A DNA stretch of 64,000 bases from Salegentibacter sp. 24 (GCF_004362395.1 NZ_SNWE01000008.1:106415-170414), one strand, 5' to 3'. Positions 55,301 through 63,499 are shown, numbered from the stretch's first letter. Translations and numbers: made by a program. The notes: a model not told the origin generated them from the letters alone.

Positions 55301-56436
55301 CTGTCTTTTAAAGTGAAATTATTTTCCGATAGATTAACAGCATGAGATAGATTGATGTTTTCCGCTCTAATGAATGGTTGTGATTCCCGACTAACTCTCC
55401 CTATTACTCTTCTCTCGAAAGGACCAATATTCCTGACAGTCCTGCCAGTTCTAATAATGTTACCTCTATCATCAGAACCGTTATTTAAATTAACTTTATT
55501 TTTAATAAATTTTACACTATTGTTATTAAGGAGATTTTTAGCTAGTACCAGTTGTTTTTCTTTTGTAGAAATGGAAGAAATATTCTTTGCCAACTTACTC
55601 CAGTCTATTTTTAGCTCATTATCTTTTATTTTTGGAGCAATAAGTACTTTTCCCCGTGTCATCACCGTCTTTGATGTGATATTTAAAGAAGACAAATCCG
55701 AAAGATGTATGACCCCAACCGCGGTCAGGATATTTTTAATCGTCCGTAATCTTGCATAACTTTCATCCGGATTGATAAAGACATTGAGATTAGGTAAACG
55801 AAACTTGTTTTTAAACTTAGCTTGTAATTGATTTTGTTTTGAAAGTAATTGTTTTTCCGTTTTGTTTGTAATGGCCCCTTTTTGAATTCTGAAATGAGCC
55901 ATTGTCCCGGAGAATGAATGTCTTTTCCCATCTATCCAGGATCCAATAAAAAAACTCTTCTCACCAACTGGTTTTATTGGATCATCAATATTCCTCTTTC
56001 CTACTTCCTTCCCATCGATTTCTAGGGTTAATAAGGTTTTGTCCTTTATTAATTTAACATGTTGCTCTTTACTTGTTGAAATTTTCACCTGATTACTATC
56101 CACACTTTGCCAGCCGTCTTTTGTGTGTATGGAACCTACAAGTTTTCCGGAATCTTCAATAAAAAAAGCAATAGCTGGTTTTTGAGCTTCCGTTATATTC
56201 ATACGCTGTCCAAGTGATTTCGGTCTGATAGTGGTTTCTATGGTAAATGAACTCAAATTTTCAAGTTCTTTGCTTCCATCCAGCGATACAGTTCCTCCCT
56301 GGTTAAATTGGATTGCACCCTCTCTTTTTAAGTTTTTTACTTTTGAATTACTGGAGACTTTCTGCCCTAAAAGGGAGCCGTCAAAAATTCCGGTTCTATC
56401 CGTTCCCAGATAGAATAAAGTTTTTGAATTTTTCAT
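52369..56436 (-). CDS. Giant multidomain protein: LamG-like, Gly-rich, IPT/TIG, putative cysteine peptidase
   Basis: This 1355-residue protein has no signal peptide (it starts MKNSKTLFYLGTDRTG). Residues 35-200 look like a LamG/concanavalin-type jelly roll (FTIETTIRPKSLG, HFRIQKG). Residues about 472-670 are Gly-rich (GGxGGxGG and GxY runs), consistent with polyglycine-II or collagen-like packing. Two IPT/TIG Ig-like domains follow (about 690-770 and 770-860). Then comes a domain with Cys931 (GLATGFCTALSAI), His1036 (ETHCIVPIRFVYP) and Asp1069 (LYCWDCNHPYDPDP). This Cys-His-Asp order resembles papain-like or C39-like peptidases, but the activity is inferred. A C-terminal beta-rich tail completes it. 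I know no family with this exact order. Confidence 0.8.
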   Translation of the reverse strand: MKNSKTLFYLGTDRTGIFDGSLLGQKVSSNSKVKNLKREGAIQFNQGGTVSLDGSKELENLSSFTIETTIRPKSLGQRMNITEAQKPAIAFFIEDSGKLVGSIHTKDGWQSVDSNQVKISTSKEQHVKLIKDKTLLTLEIDGKEVGKRNIDDPIKPVGEKSFFIGSWIDGKRHSFSGTMAHFRIQKGAITNKTEKQLLSKQNQLQAKFKNKFRLPNLNVFINPDESYARLRTIKNILTAVGVIHLSDLSSLNITSKTVMTRGKVLIAPKIKDNELKIDWSKLAKNISSISTKEKQLVLAKNLLNNNSVKFIKNKVNLNNGSDDRGNIIRTGRTVRNIGPFERRVIGRVSRESQPFIRAENINLSHAVNLSENNFTLKDRNILSSLKKIKPETWPSTAGNSMKLLSMTTLPIDTAVIIAGTFNLKDTELVIEPEVETLYIIAEKIECSPSSKITWRRPGGTTPSRANNPDLNGRGYSGVHQKPNSYDGLDGENGRSGQSGINGAAGISAPKLEIWVKDMNAMPNLDLNGEDGIKGGRGQKGGNGGNGADGRVGRIRDAWVHKWCYKDPGDGGDGGNGGRGGDGGRGGSGGDGGNITIGVLEGTLEAAVTSQSFRIKNQGGQKGRGGDGGTPGNGGRGGRSGVGQYCTDADDGHNGSTGQPGNSGQDGFDTGGDGKIDFVEFSEDAWEDILTQPFISDIEPDYIFPSDTLNIKGTRFTSNDKVFLDSHLLAPTVNADESLTITVPAGISGGEKIVYIKRQDGTESNRLRIWIKPQLNIFTGVLMPGNQINISGKAFLNGALVIVNAEAVPANYINANTLSFQMPGTGGAGNTQSLKSLQVKNPDGMMSNIRTAYSPDILEIPFQFPLHSFEFKNFDDGSPSWNTYLKTFGEVEVWHEQLDPIFGHPVLTTAFYGFYNYFLKGESNGGLATGFCTALSAIVLDELWQGSTNTFSKYGTNPSAEMKKMFTAIHGKLLSRESLIEFHDQGRQGNARVIQTYREIEHVFFNGCDRNNAPMLFFIPSGAIWDAGYIDKLGETHCIVPIRFVYPEGHSGPRPDGTTDPDRVRLYCWDCNHPYDPDPTVNDYENCYVEFRRTDGEIRFDYYDGGTTRKFCSEEGITLGIMSNGDFHIADHDLPFSGPLGLTSFVIDFLLSPADLQVTDEFGLRTGLFGNQIIAEIPESKPCFLAKGAYLLPSDTALTRKITGNGSGIYTYNSITPNGTSLVIEDMETTIGQEDILAVNSDGTQVRFTPGAHKNFKLTVARKVNDQIRAVAIEGIGGGPSADVDITLSPELSLCRIGNQSSNKTINVRAFTMNSLTQAHSKLDRGGVGLPSNHDLVLAITDWENIEMSVESVPFE

Positions 56437-57117
56437 AGTTAAAATTTAAGTTAGTTAATAGGGATAATTGATGGTGTAGGCACCAAATTCTGCGGGGGTA
56501 TAACTATATAAAGAGATCTACCAAAAACTTTTAGCAATCTCTATAATAGGGAAGGAGTGGGGTCCAGGATCAAAACATATTATTCTAAAGGCAGGATTGA
56601 ACATTGCCATTTTAATAGCTAGTTGTTTATTGTTCAAAAATGCATATTAATACATAAGAGTCTGATATTAAGGTAAATATATATAATTTATTTGGAGGAA
56701 AAAAAGGGAATTTTCCCCCGTTAGTGATATAGCAACCGATAAGAGTAATTTTATGCTGATATATTGTTCTTTTTGGAGAATTTTAATAGAACTGAAAAAT
56801 TAAAAAATGATTGCTCATTAGTTTAATTCGTCTTAAGATGATTATTGTTTAAAAGAATAACAGGAAGAATTTGTGTACTTATTCACAGAGGGTTCTGTTT
56901 TAATGAAGACTAGGTGGAAATAAACATCTGATTATTAATTATATTCGCTTAAAGCCTAAGAGAAGTCTCAATTTATTATAATAATCTAAATATATCCAGG
57001 ATAAGTTTTTGAGAATTACTTTTTTCAAACAAATAATCAGACCACAAAGGTGAGGATAAAATCAATAAATAAACCTTGGAAGATGATTTCCAAGTAATTT
57101 ACCTCAAAAATTTTATT
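56437..57117. other. Intergenic region between giant gene and patatin operon
   Basis: This 681-bp AT-rich region must hold the promoter of the giant gene, although I find no strong TAnnTTTG box on the minus strand. At its right end is a terminator hairpin (57075-57094) for the patatin operon. I see no open frame of note. Confidence 0.5.
57075..57094 (-). terminator. Terminator of the patatin operon
   Basis: CTTGGAA and TTCCAAG form a 7-bp stem with a six-base loop, 24 bp after the patatin stop. A T-rich tail follows on the minus strand. Confidence 0.65.
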
Positions 57118-58341
57118 CTAGCAATTAGCACGAATCTCTTTGTATTTCTTCCAGTCAAATGACTGAAGAAATTCTAAGCCTTTTTTTGCCCCTAACAGAA
57201 ATAATTTCTCCTGCATTTCCTCTGTCATTCCAAAATTTAGCCAGTTATACTCTTGATCTGCATCAATTCTACATATAAGTTTTTCGTAATCAGGGTTTTT
57301 AAGGATAAAATCATAGTCATGGATCTGTCGCATCGTACTGATCATAGCTCCACAGTATTCAAAAGTACTGTCGGTACTTGCATATGATTCACGATAGGTA
57401 CTTAGACGCACTCCGAATGTGGGCCTTGAAGGCTGACCTTTTGGAATATGAAAAGTATTGATTGGAAAGTTGGAGAGCATTCCTCCATCAACAAATTTAA
57501 CAGCACTCGGGACTGGACCACCGTAGCTTACAAATTCCTCCCATTTTTTAACATTAGTATTCCCTGCGTCCGGAATATTTTTCACCGTAAAAGGATAGAA
57601 AAAGAACGGTATTGACATGGAGGCCCTAACAAATTTGGCCGGATGAATGTTTTCGGATTCGTGCCAATAGAGTTCACGCATTTTGGGAAATTCTACTTTG
57701 CTGTGTGTGGTAATTTCTGAAGTGATAATAGCGAGACCTGGTTTTTTAAACTCATATTGGTCATTCTCCAAATTTTTTAAATTAGGAAGGTCTGCTCTAC
57801 ATTTATCAAGATCCGCCAGGCTATGAATATCATTTTTTTGAAGAGCTTCCGTTAGCCATTTTTCAAAATGGTCACCCGGATTAACTCCTAGCTTATATTT
57901 CAAAAGTTTGAATATTTTACGAGCATTCCAGACAACATTCCAGAAAATACTTCCTTCATTTTCGATTTTTTTCTGTACAAGTTTTTTTATTCCTGAGGGG
58001 CCATCTACGAAATCGAAAAAATTTTTATCTCCGATAATTTTAATTATTTTTTCAGAAGTAGGTTCTCCCGGTTTTCCCACTGCAGCCATTAAAAGGGTAT
58101 TGATGGATCCCGCTGAGGTTCCTGCAAGACTATAAAATCGTATCCCTGCTTGCTCCATAATGTAGGTATATCCCACTAAGGCGATTCCTAAAACACCACC
58201 TCCTTCTTGAACCAGATCTACATATTGATTGCCTTTATCGTCAACTATATCGGAATAGTGTATATTCTTTTCTTTTAAAGAAACAGCTTCCTGCACAAGT
58301 TTTTTAATTTCCTGGCTATCTAAAAATCTATTTTTACTCAT
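57118..58341 (-). CDS. Patatin-like phospholipase
   Basis: The 407-residue protein has the catalytic features of patatins. The oxyanion hole is in DLVQEGGGVLGIALVGYTY, the nucleophile Ser76 in SLAGTSAGSINTLLM, and the Asp285 of the dyad in VKFVDGGMLSNFPI. The typical block VRASMSIPFFFYPF lies between them. There is no signal peptide or membrane anchor. Patatins deacylate phospholipids and serve as toxins or defence effectors as well as in lipid turnover. It is the third gene of a three-gene operon, one base after the small helical protein. Confidence 0.93.
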   Translation of the reverse strand: MSKNRFLDSQEIKKLVQEAVSLKEKNIHYSDIVDDKGNQYVDLVQEGGGVLGIALVGYTYIMEQAGIRFYSLAGTSAGSINTLLMAAVGKPGEPTSEKIIKIIGDKNFFDFVDGPSGIKKLVQKKIENEGSIFWNVVWNARKIFKLLKYKLGVNPGDHFEKWLTEALQKNDIHSLADLDKCRADLPNLKNLENDQYEFKKPGLAIITSEITTHSKVEFPKMRELYWHESENIHPAKFVRASMSIPFFFYPFTVKNIPDAGNTNVKKWEEFVSYGGPVPSAVKFVDGGMLSNFPINTFHIPKGQPSRPTFGVRLSTYRESYASTDSTFEYCGAMISTMRQIHDYDFILKNPDYEKLICRIDADQEYNWLNFGMTEEMQEKLFLLGAKKGLEFLQSFDWKKYKEIRANC

Positions 58342-58342
58342 A

Positions 58343-58639
58343 CTAAATGATTTTGCTTAAAAGTGAAACCATGACCTTACCGAATTTTTCAGAGTTTTCT
58401 ACAATCTTATTCACTTTGTTGTTTCTTGAAGTACTGGATTTAACAATCTCCATTAGTTCGGAAAAATCTTCCATTTCGCTCTTTTCAGGAAATATTTCTT
58501 GGATTTCCTTCTTTGTAAGATGTGTAAAAGAAGCCATTTCGCCGGCTAATTCTTCATTTGTTTCTTCAGCCGCCTGGGAGGCCGCTTTTTGAGCTTTCTT
58601 ACGAAATTCCTCCCAGTCTATTTTAGTACTATTTCCCAT
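58343..58639 (-). CDS. Small helical protein in patatin operon
   Basis: This 98-residue, highly charged protein (WEEFRKKAQKAASQAAEETN) is predicted all-helical, with no hydrophobic span, signal or Cys. I recognise no family. Its start codon overlaps the stop of the upstream lipoprotein by one base, and its stop is one base before the patatin start, so the three are translated together. A role as partner, chaperone or inhibitor of the phospholipase is possible but inferred from position only. Confidence 0.75.
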   Translation of the reverse strand: MGNSTKIDWEEFRKKAQKAASQAAEETNEELAGEMASFTHLTKKEIQEIFPEKSEMEDFSELMEIVKSSTSRNNKVNKIVENSEKFGKVMVSLLSKII

Positions 58640-59310
58640 TATAACTGATTTAGAATAATATTAAGCTGTTCCTTATATTCTTCAATATTTTCCTGGATTT
58701 CATCGTACTTGAAATCCACGGAATTAGCCGTATTGAGCATTCTTCCAGTAATCATTTCAGTATGGTTAATGGCTGTTGATATTTTATCATCGGTAATACC
58801 GACTATATCCAGGTAACGCTGGCGATTTTCATCAATTTCAGAGGCCGACATAAGAAATGAAGTGATAGTATTATTGATGCTCTTTGCATTTACGTATTTT
58901 TCTTTTAGTGCTTGTGTCAATTGGTACTCTAATTTGTCTAAAGGTTCTATCATGGTTTCATACCGGAGATTAATCTCCTCTAGTAGGGTTGGAGCTGTTA
59001 CTAGGATGAAATTCAGTCGGTCTTTAGCGCTACCTTGCTCAACTACTAAATCCCACATCTCACTTATATCTTTTTGTTTAAAATAGTTTTCGGCAAACAA
59101 GGGTAACCAAGAAGTATTTATATATTCTTTAGCATTTTTTCTTTTTAACTCGAAAAATGTATGAACTAAGCTTAGATGGGAATTTTCCAATTCCTGAATT
59201 TCATTTTTAAGTTGTTGTGACAGTACGGGTGCCTCTTTAGGTACACTAGCGCAAGAATTAAGGAAAAATGTCAGAATTATAGGATAAATAAGGAAAAATG
59301 ACTTTCTCAT
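58639..59310 (-). CDS. Helical lipoprotein, first gene of patatin operon
   Basis: The 223-residue lipoprotein has signal MRKSFFLIYPIILTFFLNSC (Cys20). The rest is almost wholly helical with coiled-coil segments (LSQQLKNEIQELENSHLSLV, FKYDEIQENIEEYKEQLNII). I recognise no family. It heads the operon with the small helical and patatin genes and is divergent from the endolysin-like gene across a 163-bp spacer. It may tether or sense at the membrane, which is inferred. Confidence 0.75.
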   Translation of the reverse strand: MRKSFFLIYPIILTFFLNSCASVPKEAPVLSQQLKNEIQELENSHLSLVHTFFELKRKNAKEYINTSWLPLFAENYFKQKDISEMWDLVVEQGSAKDRLNFILVTAPTLLEEINLRYETMIEPLDKLEYQLTQALKEKYVNAKSINNTITSFLMSASEIDENRQRYLDIVGITDDKISTAINHTEMITGRMLNTANSVDFKYDEIQENIEEYKEQLNIILNQL

Positions 59311-59473
59311 AATCGCTTAGATTATAAATTCATATAAATTTATGTTAATTTGTAAATTAAAGATAGGGGAAAAGCACCCTTTTTTCATAAATTTTTATAT
59401 GGCAAATTTGAACAAGTTTATTTTTCGTGAACAAAAATGTAAAATCGGTTAATTAATTTTTAAAATTAAAAAC

Positions 59474-60142
59474 ATGAAAAATTTATTAGCGATCGCCACT
59501 GGTGAAATAGGAGTAAAGGAAATTTCCGGAGCTAAGACCAATGAAAAAATATTGGCATATGCTAAAGATTGCGGATTTAAAGATTATACTTCGGATGAAA
59601 CTGCCTGGTGTAGTTTATTTATTAATTGGGTTGCAGATAAAGCAGGGAAGAAACGCTCTAATAGTTTGGCTGCAAGGTCCTGGTTACTTGAAGGAGTGAC
59701 TACGAATCATCCTGAACCTGGTGATATCGTTGTCTTTTGGAGGGAAAGTATAGATTCCTGGAAAGGTCATGTAGGTGTTTTTATGGGCTTTTCAAAAAAT
59801 GCTTCTCGCATTTACTGCCTTGGTGGTAACCAGGGAAACCAGGTTTCCGTAACAGCTTATCCTGTTAGCCAGTTATTAGGCTTCAGAAGACTGGTGCCCA
59901 ATACAAAAATAAATTTTGGTAAAAAAATATTGAAGATAGGAGATACCGGTCAAGATGTGGTAAATCTTCAGGATGCATTAAAACTGCTTGGTTTTGATTG
60001 CGGAACTTCTGACGGGAAATTTGGCCCTAAGACAGAAGGTGCTCTCAAAGAATTTCAGGCTACTAATCTCGATCTTGCAATCACTGGAATTTTTGATAAA
60101 GCGAGCCGGGAATATATGATTACTGTTATAAATTCTGATTAA
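59474..60142 (+). CDS. Endolysin-like CHAP/TIGR02594 enzyme with peptidoglycan-binding domain
   Basis: The 222-residue protein has no signal peptide. Residues 1-150 form a TIGR02594/CHAP-type amidase-peptidase with Cys46 (ETAWCSLFINWVADK), His99 (SWKGHVGVFMGF) and Asn119 (YCLGGNQGNQVSV) as the apparent catalytic triad. Residues 155-215 form a PG_binding_1 domain (LKIGDTGQDVVNLQDALKLL, DGKFGPKTEGALKEFQ). This catalytic-then-binding design is that of phage endolysins. It is divergent from the patatin operon and is followed 32 bp later by the DUF5995 gene. Confidence 0.9.
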   Translation: MKNLLAIATGEIGVKEISGAKTNEKILAYAKDCGFKDYTSDETAWCSLFINWVADKAGKKRSNSLAARSWLLEGVTTNHPEPGDIVVFWRESIDSWKGHVGVFMGFSKNASRIYCLGGNQGNQVSVTAYPVSQLLGFRRLVPNTKINFGKKILKIGDTGQDVVNLQDALKLLGFDCGTSDGKFGPKTEGALKEFQATNLDLAITGIFDKASREYMITVINSD

Positions 60143-60174
60143 ATACTTATTTTGATTAACCAATCGGTTATTTT

Positions 60175-60927
60175 ATGGAAACTATAGAACAGGTTTTAGA
60201 AAGCCTGGATGAGATAATACTTGAAGCAGAGAAGAACAATAGTGTACTTGGATATTTCGCAGTATTATACCGTCGGGTGACCTGGAAAGTAAAGGAGGGT
60301 ATTGAAACAGGCTATTTCGATGATGCCAAACGAATGGAGAAGCTCGATGTGATCTTCGCTGAAAGATATATCGATGCTTATTACAACTATCAAGAAAACC
60401 TACCGGTAACTAAATCCTGGCAGAAAGCTTTCAATCTGGCATCCAATTTCTGGCCCATTACCATTCAACATTTGTTCATAGGTATCAATGCCCATATAAA
60501 CCTTGACCTGGGAATCGCTGCTGCGAAAGTTTCCGAAGGAGGAAGTATTGAGGAATTAAGCGATGATTTCTATAGAATTAATCAGATCCTGGCAAACCTC
60601 GTGGAAGAGGTACAGTATAATTTGGCAACTATCTGGCCCCCTCTTCGATACGTTTTAAAACATACCGGGCAGCTGGATAATCTAATGACGAATTTCAGCT
60701 TGAAACTGGCCAGGGATGGCGCATGGAGATTTGTACAAACTTTACATAAGCATGGTGAGAAAGGCTATCAAGAGTGTATAAAAGAAAGAGATATTGCTGT
60801 AGCTAAAGTGGCGGATATAATTACAAATCATAAACCGGATATAAGATTATTGCTAGGAATTATTAGGCTGGGAGAAGTAGGTTCAGTTAGAAGTAAGATT
60901 TATAAGCTTAAATCCATTAAAACCTGA
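60175..60927 (+). CDS. DUF5995 family protein
   Basis: The 250-residue protein has no signal peptide and is mostly helical. It contains FAVLYRRVTWKVKEGI, FAERYIDAYYNYQ and WPITIQHLFIGINAHINLDL, the conserved blocks of DUF5995, whose paired His and Asn suggest a metal or catalytic site. No function is known. The 32-bp gap implies co-transcription with the endolysin-like gene. Whether the two act together is unknown. Confidence 0.82.
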   Translation: METIEQVLESLDEIILEAEKNNSVLGYFAVLYRRVTWKVKEGIETGYFDDAKRMEKLDVIFAERYIDAYYNYQENLPVTKSWQKAFNLASNFWPITIQHLFIGINAHINLDLGIAAAKVSEGGSIEELSDDFYRINQILANLVEEVQYNLATIWPPLRYVLKHTGQLDNLMTNFSLKLARDGAWRFVQTLHKHGEKGYQECIKERDIAVAKVADIITNHKPDIRLLLGIIRLGEVGSVRSKIYKLKSIKT

Positions 60928-61032
60928 TATTCTAAAATCGGAGTTTAAAAAACACTTCCTCGATAGGGTATACCTCCACCGGATATAGAAAAAAGAAGAC
61001 CAGGGGAATAACCAAAATTTTCACGCCAAGTA

Positions 61033-61061
61033 TTGATGAACCTGGCTTGTCGCTATCTTTG
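61033..61061 (+). promoter_or_regulatory. Orphan promoter in intergenic DNA
   Basis: TTG at 61033-61035, an 18-bp spacer and a perfect TATCTTTG at 61054-61061. No annotated gene follows on the plus strand for over 2 kb, so it may drive a small RNA or the 39-codon frame at 61156. Confidence 0.55.
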
Positions 61062-61209
61062 TGAATACAAATTCAGTTCTGTTATTGCTGTTACTTTGGA
61101 CATTTGTAAATCATTAAGGTTCTTTTAATTTCTTTGGAGAAAAAGTCAGTAGGAAATGGGATATGGCTGTTGCCAGTTAGTCCTTGAGGTATACCATAAA
61201 AAAGAAATA

Positions 61210-61229
61210 ATTCTGGTCATCACCAGAAT
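61210..61229. other. Stem-loop downstream of orphan promoter
   Basis: ATTCTGGT-CATC-ACCAGAAT is a perfect 8-bp stem, with an outer TACCATA/TATGGTA pairing around it. It lies about 150 bp after the orphan promoter. A T run follows only on the minus strand, so the direction of any termination is unclear. Confidence 0.5.
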
Positions 61230-61638
61230 GACTATGGTAAAAAAAATATGTCTTGAGAGGTTAGTTGCCATTTAAATTCTTTTGGCAATGCAGGTAATTC
61301 ATCATGTAATTATGCAGGTATCTCTGATAGGCTTCCAGGTATTTAAATTTAGATAGGGAATCAAATTCAACTAAAGTTTTCCCGACTTCATGATTTGAGT
61401 ACAAAAACAAAATGTAGGTGTACCGCTGCTAATATCCTTATAGCTGCTTCTTTAATAAAGTCGGGTGATGGTTTTCCTACTTGTGGCTATTACGATTTTA
61501 TATTTGTAAGCAGACTTGTTTGGAATATAAAATAACATATCACAAGCTTAAATGATCTTTAATTTTTTAGTTCAATTGGATACCAATATACAGAAAATTA
61601 GAAAAATTCATTGGCGGTGAAATTTTACGATTTATAAT

Positions 61639-62874
61639 TTAACTCCCTTGAGTTAAATTATAAATGTTATATCCGAATAATATCAGGATGGTGATTAAAG
61701 CTAAAATAGTGGGTATAGGTATATTTTTTATATTCAACGGGATATGAAAAGGAGCTTTTTCTTTGTCTCTATTCTTATAGCGAAATATTAAAAGGGAAAA
61801 ATTTACCATTCCAAACACTATAAAAATAAATATGTTACTGATACTAGCTACCAATTTTAAATTCCCCAGTAATCCGAATCCAATAGCAAGAACTGTAATA
61901 GCGATAATTGCGTAGTTAGGAGCATTTCCTATACCAGAGATAGTAGTGAACTTTTTTAGCCATTTCACCTCGCTATCCCTCGCTATATCATAGAGCAGGC
62001 GGGAAGTTCCAAGAATATTACTTAAAATAGTCTTGCTGGTAGCAAATAACGCAACCACCACCAAACCGGTTGCACCAATAGTTCCCAATTTCGTCTCTAT
62101 TACAGCTGCTAAAGGCCCTTCAGACTGTGCGAGTTTATTCCAGTCTAAAACGCTCACTGAGCTAATAGCGATTAAAACGTAGATCACCAATACTGCAATT
62201 CCGCTTAGAAGAACCCCCTTTGGCATATTCTTTTCTGGATTTTTAGTCTCTTCTGCCATTTTTACTAAATCTTCAAATCCGATATAACTAAAGAAAATTA
62301 GAGCACCCCCGGCCAGAATTCCATTCCAGCCAGCATTATTTAATTTAGTGAGATCTACAGTGCCAATTTCAGGTATGGCAACAGCTATTACCACTGCAAG
62401 ACCACTTAGGGTCACAATAGTAGCAAAGGAGTTGTAATAAGAGCTATATTTGGCTCCGATAATGTTGAAAAATGCCATCAAAGCTACGATTCCAATAACG
62501 ATTATCCAGGCTGGAATCTCCCATAACCTATTCAGATAACTAGCAAAACTAATAGCAATAGCAGCAGCGGCTACAACCCCGGTAAGGACCATAAAACCTG
62601 ACATGATGAAAGCCGGTTTTTTACCCAAGCTTTGTTTTATATATTCAAAACTACCACCTGAGTCCGGAAATCTGCTAACAAACTCTGCATAAGAAAGCGC
62701 GGTTAAAAGTGCTACCAAGGAAGCAATAACAAAGCTTAACCACAGCATATTACCACCCAAAGCTGCCGCTTCTCCAATAATAGCATAAATTCCAGCCCCA
62801 ACTATCCCACCTACTCCAAACATTAAAATATCCCATAATCCTAAGCTTCTTTTTAACTGTTTATCTTTTCCCAT
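61639..62874 (-). CDS. APC-family amino acid permease
   Basis: The 411-residue protein has about 12 hydrophobic segments. The N-terminal APC motif LWDILMFGVGGIVGAGIYAI holds the unwound GxG substrate site, and ALSYAEFVSRFPDSGGSFEY and FFSYIGFEDLVKMAEETKNP are diagnostic. It imports or exchanges amino acids or amines; the substrate cannot be read. The gene is monocistronic and marks the return to ordinary gene content after the accessory region. Confidence 0.92.
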   Translation of the reverse strand: MGKDKQLKRSLGLWDILMFGVGGIVGAGIYAIIGEAAALGGNMLWLSFVIASLVALLTALSYAEFVSRFPDSGGSFEYIKQSLGKKPAFIMSGFMVLTGVVAAAAIAISFASYLNRLWEIPAWIIVIGIVALMAFFNIIGAKYSSYYNSFATIVTLSGLAVVIAVAIPEIGTVDLTKLNNAGWNGILAGGALIFFSYIGFEDLVKMAEETKNPEKNMPKGVLLSGIAVLVIYVLIAISSVSVLDWNKLAQSEGPLAAVIETKLGTIGATGLVVVALFATSKTILSNILGTSRLLYDIARDSEVKWLKKFTTISGIGNAPNYAIIAITVLAIGFGLLGNLKLVASISNIFIFIVFGMVNFSLLIFRYKNRDKEKAPFHIPLNIKNIPIPTILALITILILFGYNIYNLTQGS

Positions 62875-63499
62875 AATCGGAATATAATTTTTATCAGAGA
62901 AAAAGCTAAAACTTTTAACGACTTGTAAGAAAAAAATAACATTCTATTTTGATTAATTACAGGGAAATTTGTTGTTAGAATTACTGGAACTCTAAATGAA
63001 TTCAGTGCTAATTGTTAAAATCCGGAATGAATTTAAATACCCCTGTGACTTTTCTTTTTAGATGCCTGGTGAAAGGTTTTTCCTAGTTTAAAGATCTTCT
63101 CCGTCTTTATCCAATTAAAAAACAGATGGTTGTCCATGAAATTTACCAGTGTAGCACTAGGTGTTTTATGGGACCTGATTCAGTTATAGAAAAAATCCAG
63201 GCTGGGCATAAAAAAATTTGAAATTGATTTCAGATAATCTAAGTTCAAACGATTATTCATCGAAAAGGGGTAAAGGCCGTATTCTAAATTGTTTATGGGT
63301 ATGCAGGCAATACATTTTATAATAAGGCTATAAACTTGCCTTTGGAGTTGTTTTATAAATGAATAAATTCCTTGTTTTTTTTATAATACAATGATATCAA
63401 TCATTCTTTTCTAAGCTAGAAGAATCTAATTTTATATGAATTTTGCAAAGCCCATCTCTGTTCTCTTTTCCATTTGCAGAATTATTTAAAGGATATAAA
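62875..63499. other. Intergenic region between permease and VIT-type genes
   Basis: This is a 625-bp AT-rich divergent spacer. A minus-strand frame at 63033-63179 lacks an ATG at its beginning and reads HKTPSATLVNFMDNHLFFNW then IKTEKIFKLGKTFHQASKKK. It looks like decayed coding DNA of unknown origin. No clear promoter box is seen next to the gene at 63500. Confidence 0.4.

Larger units (their letters stand above)
60928..61638. other. Intergenic region with a promoter, hairpin and ORF debris
   Basis: The 711-bp region holds a strong plus-strand promoter and a hairpin (separate entries). It also has a 39-codon frame at 61156-61275 (MGYGCCQLVLEVYHKKEI...) and a minus-strand fragment without a start at 61261-61428 that reads SLSKFKYLEAYQRYLHNYMM. 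Neither fragment belongs to a family I know. The area looks like decayed accessory DNA. Confidence 0.45.

Noticed and set aside
56437..57117. Hidden gene in the 681-bp gap
   Set aside because: No open frame of plausible length or composition is present on either strand.
57118..58341. CBASS-type (CapV) phospholipase system
   Set aside because: There is no cyclic-nucleotide synthase or other CBASS gene nearby, so patatin alone does not support it.
59474..60142. Prophage lysis gene
   Set aside because: The domain plan fits an endolysin, but no holin, tail, capsid or terminase gene is present in the window.
47894..61638. Integrated element with att sites at the tRNA
   Set aside because: I found no second copy of the tRNA 3' end and no integrase gene, so it is called an accessory region only.
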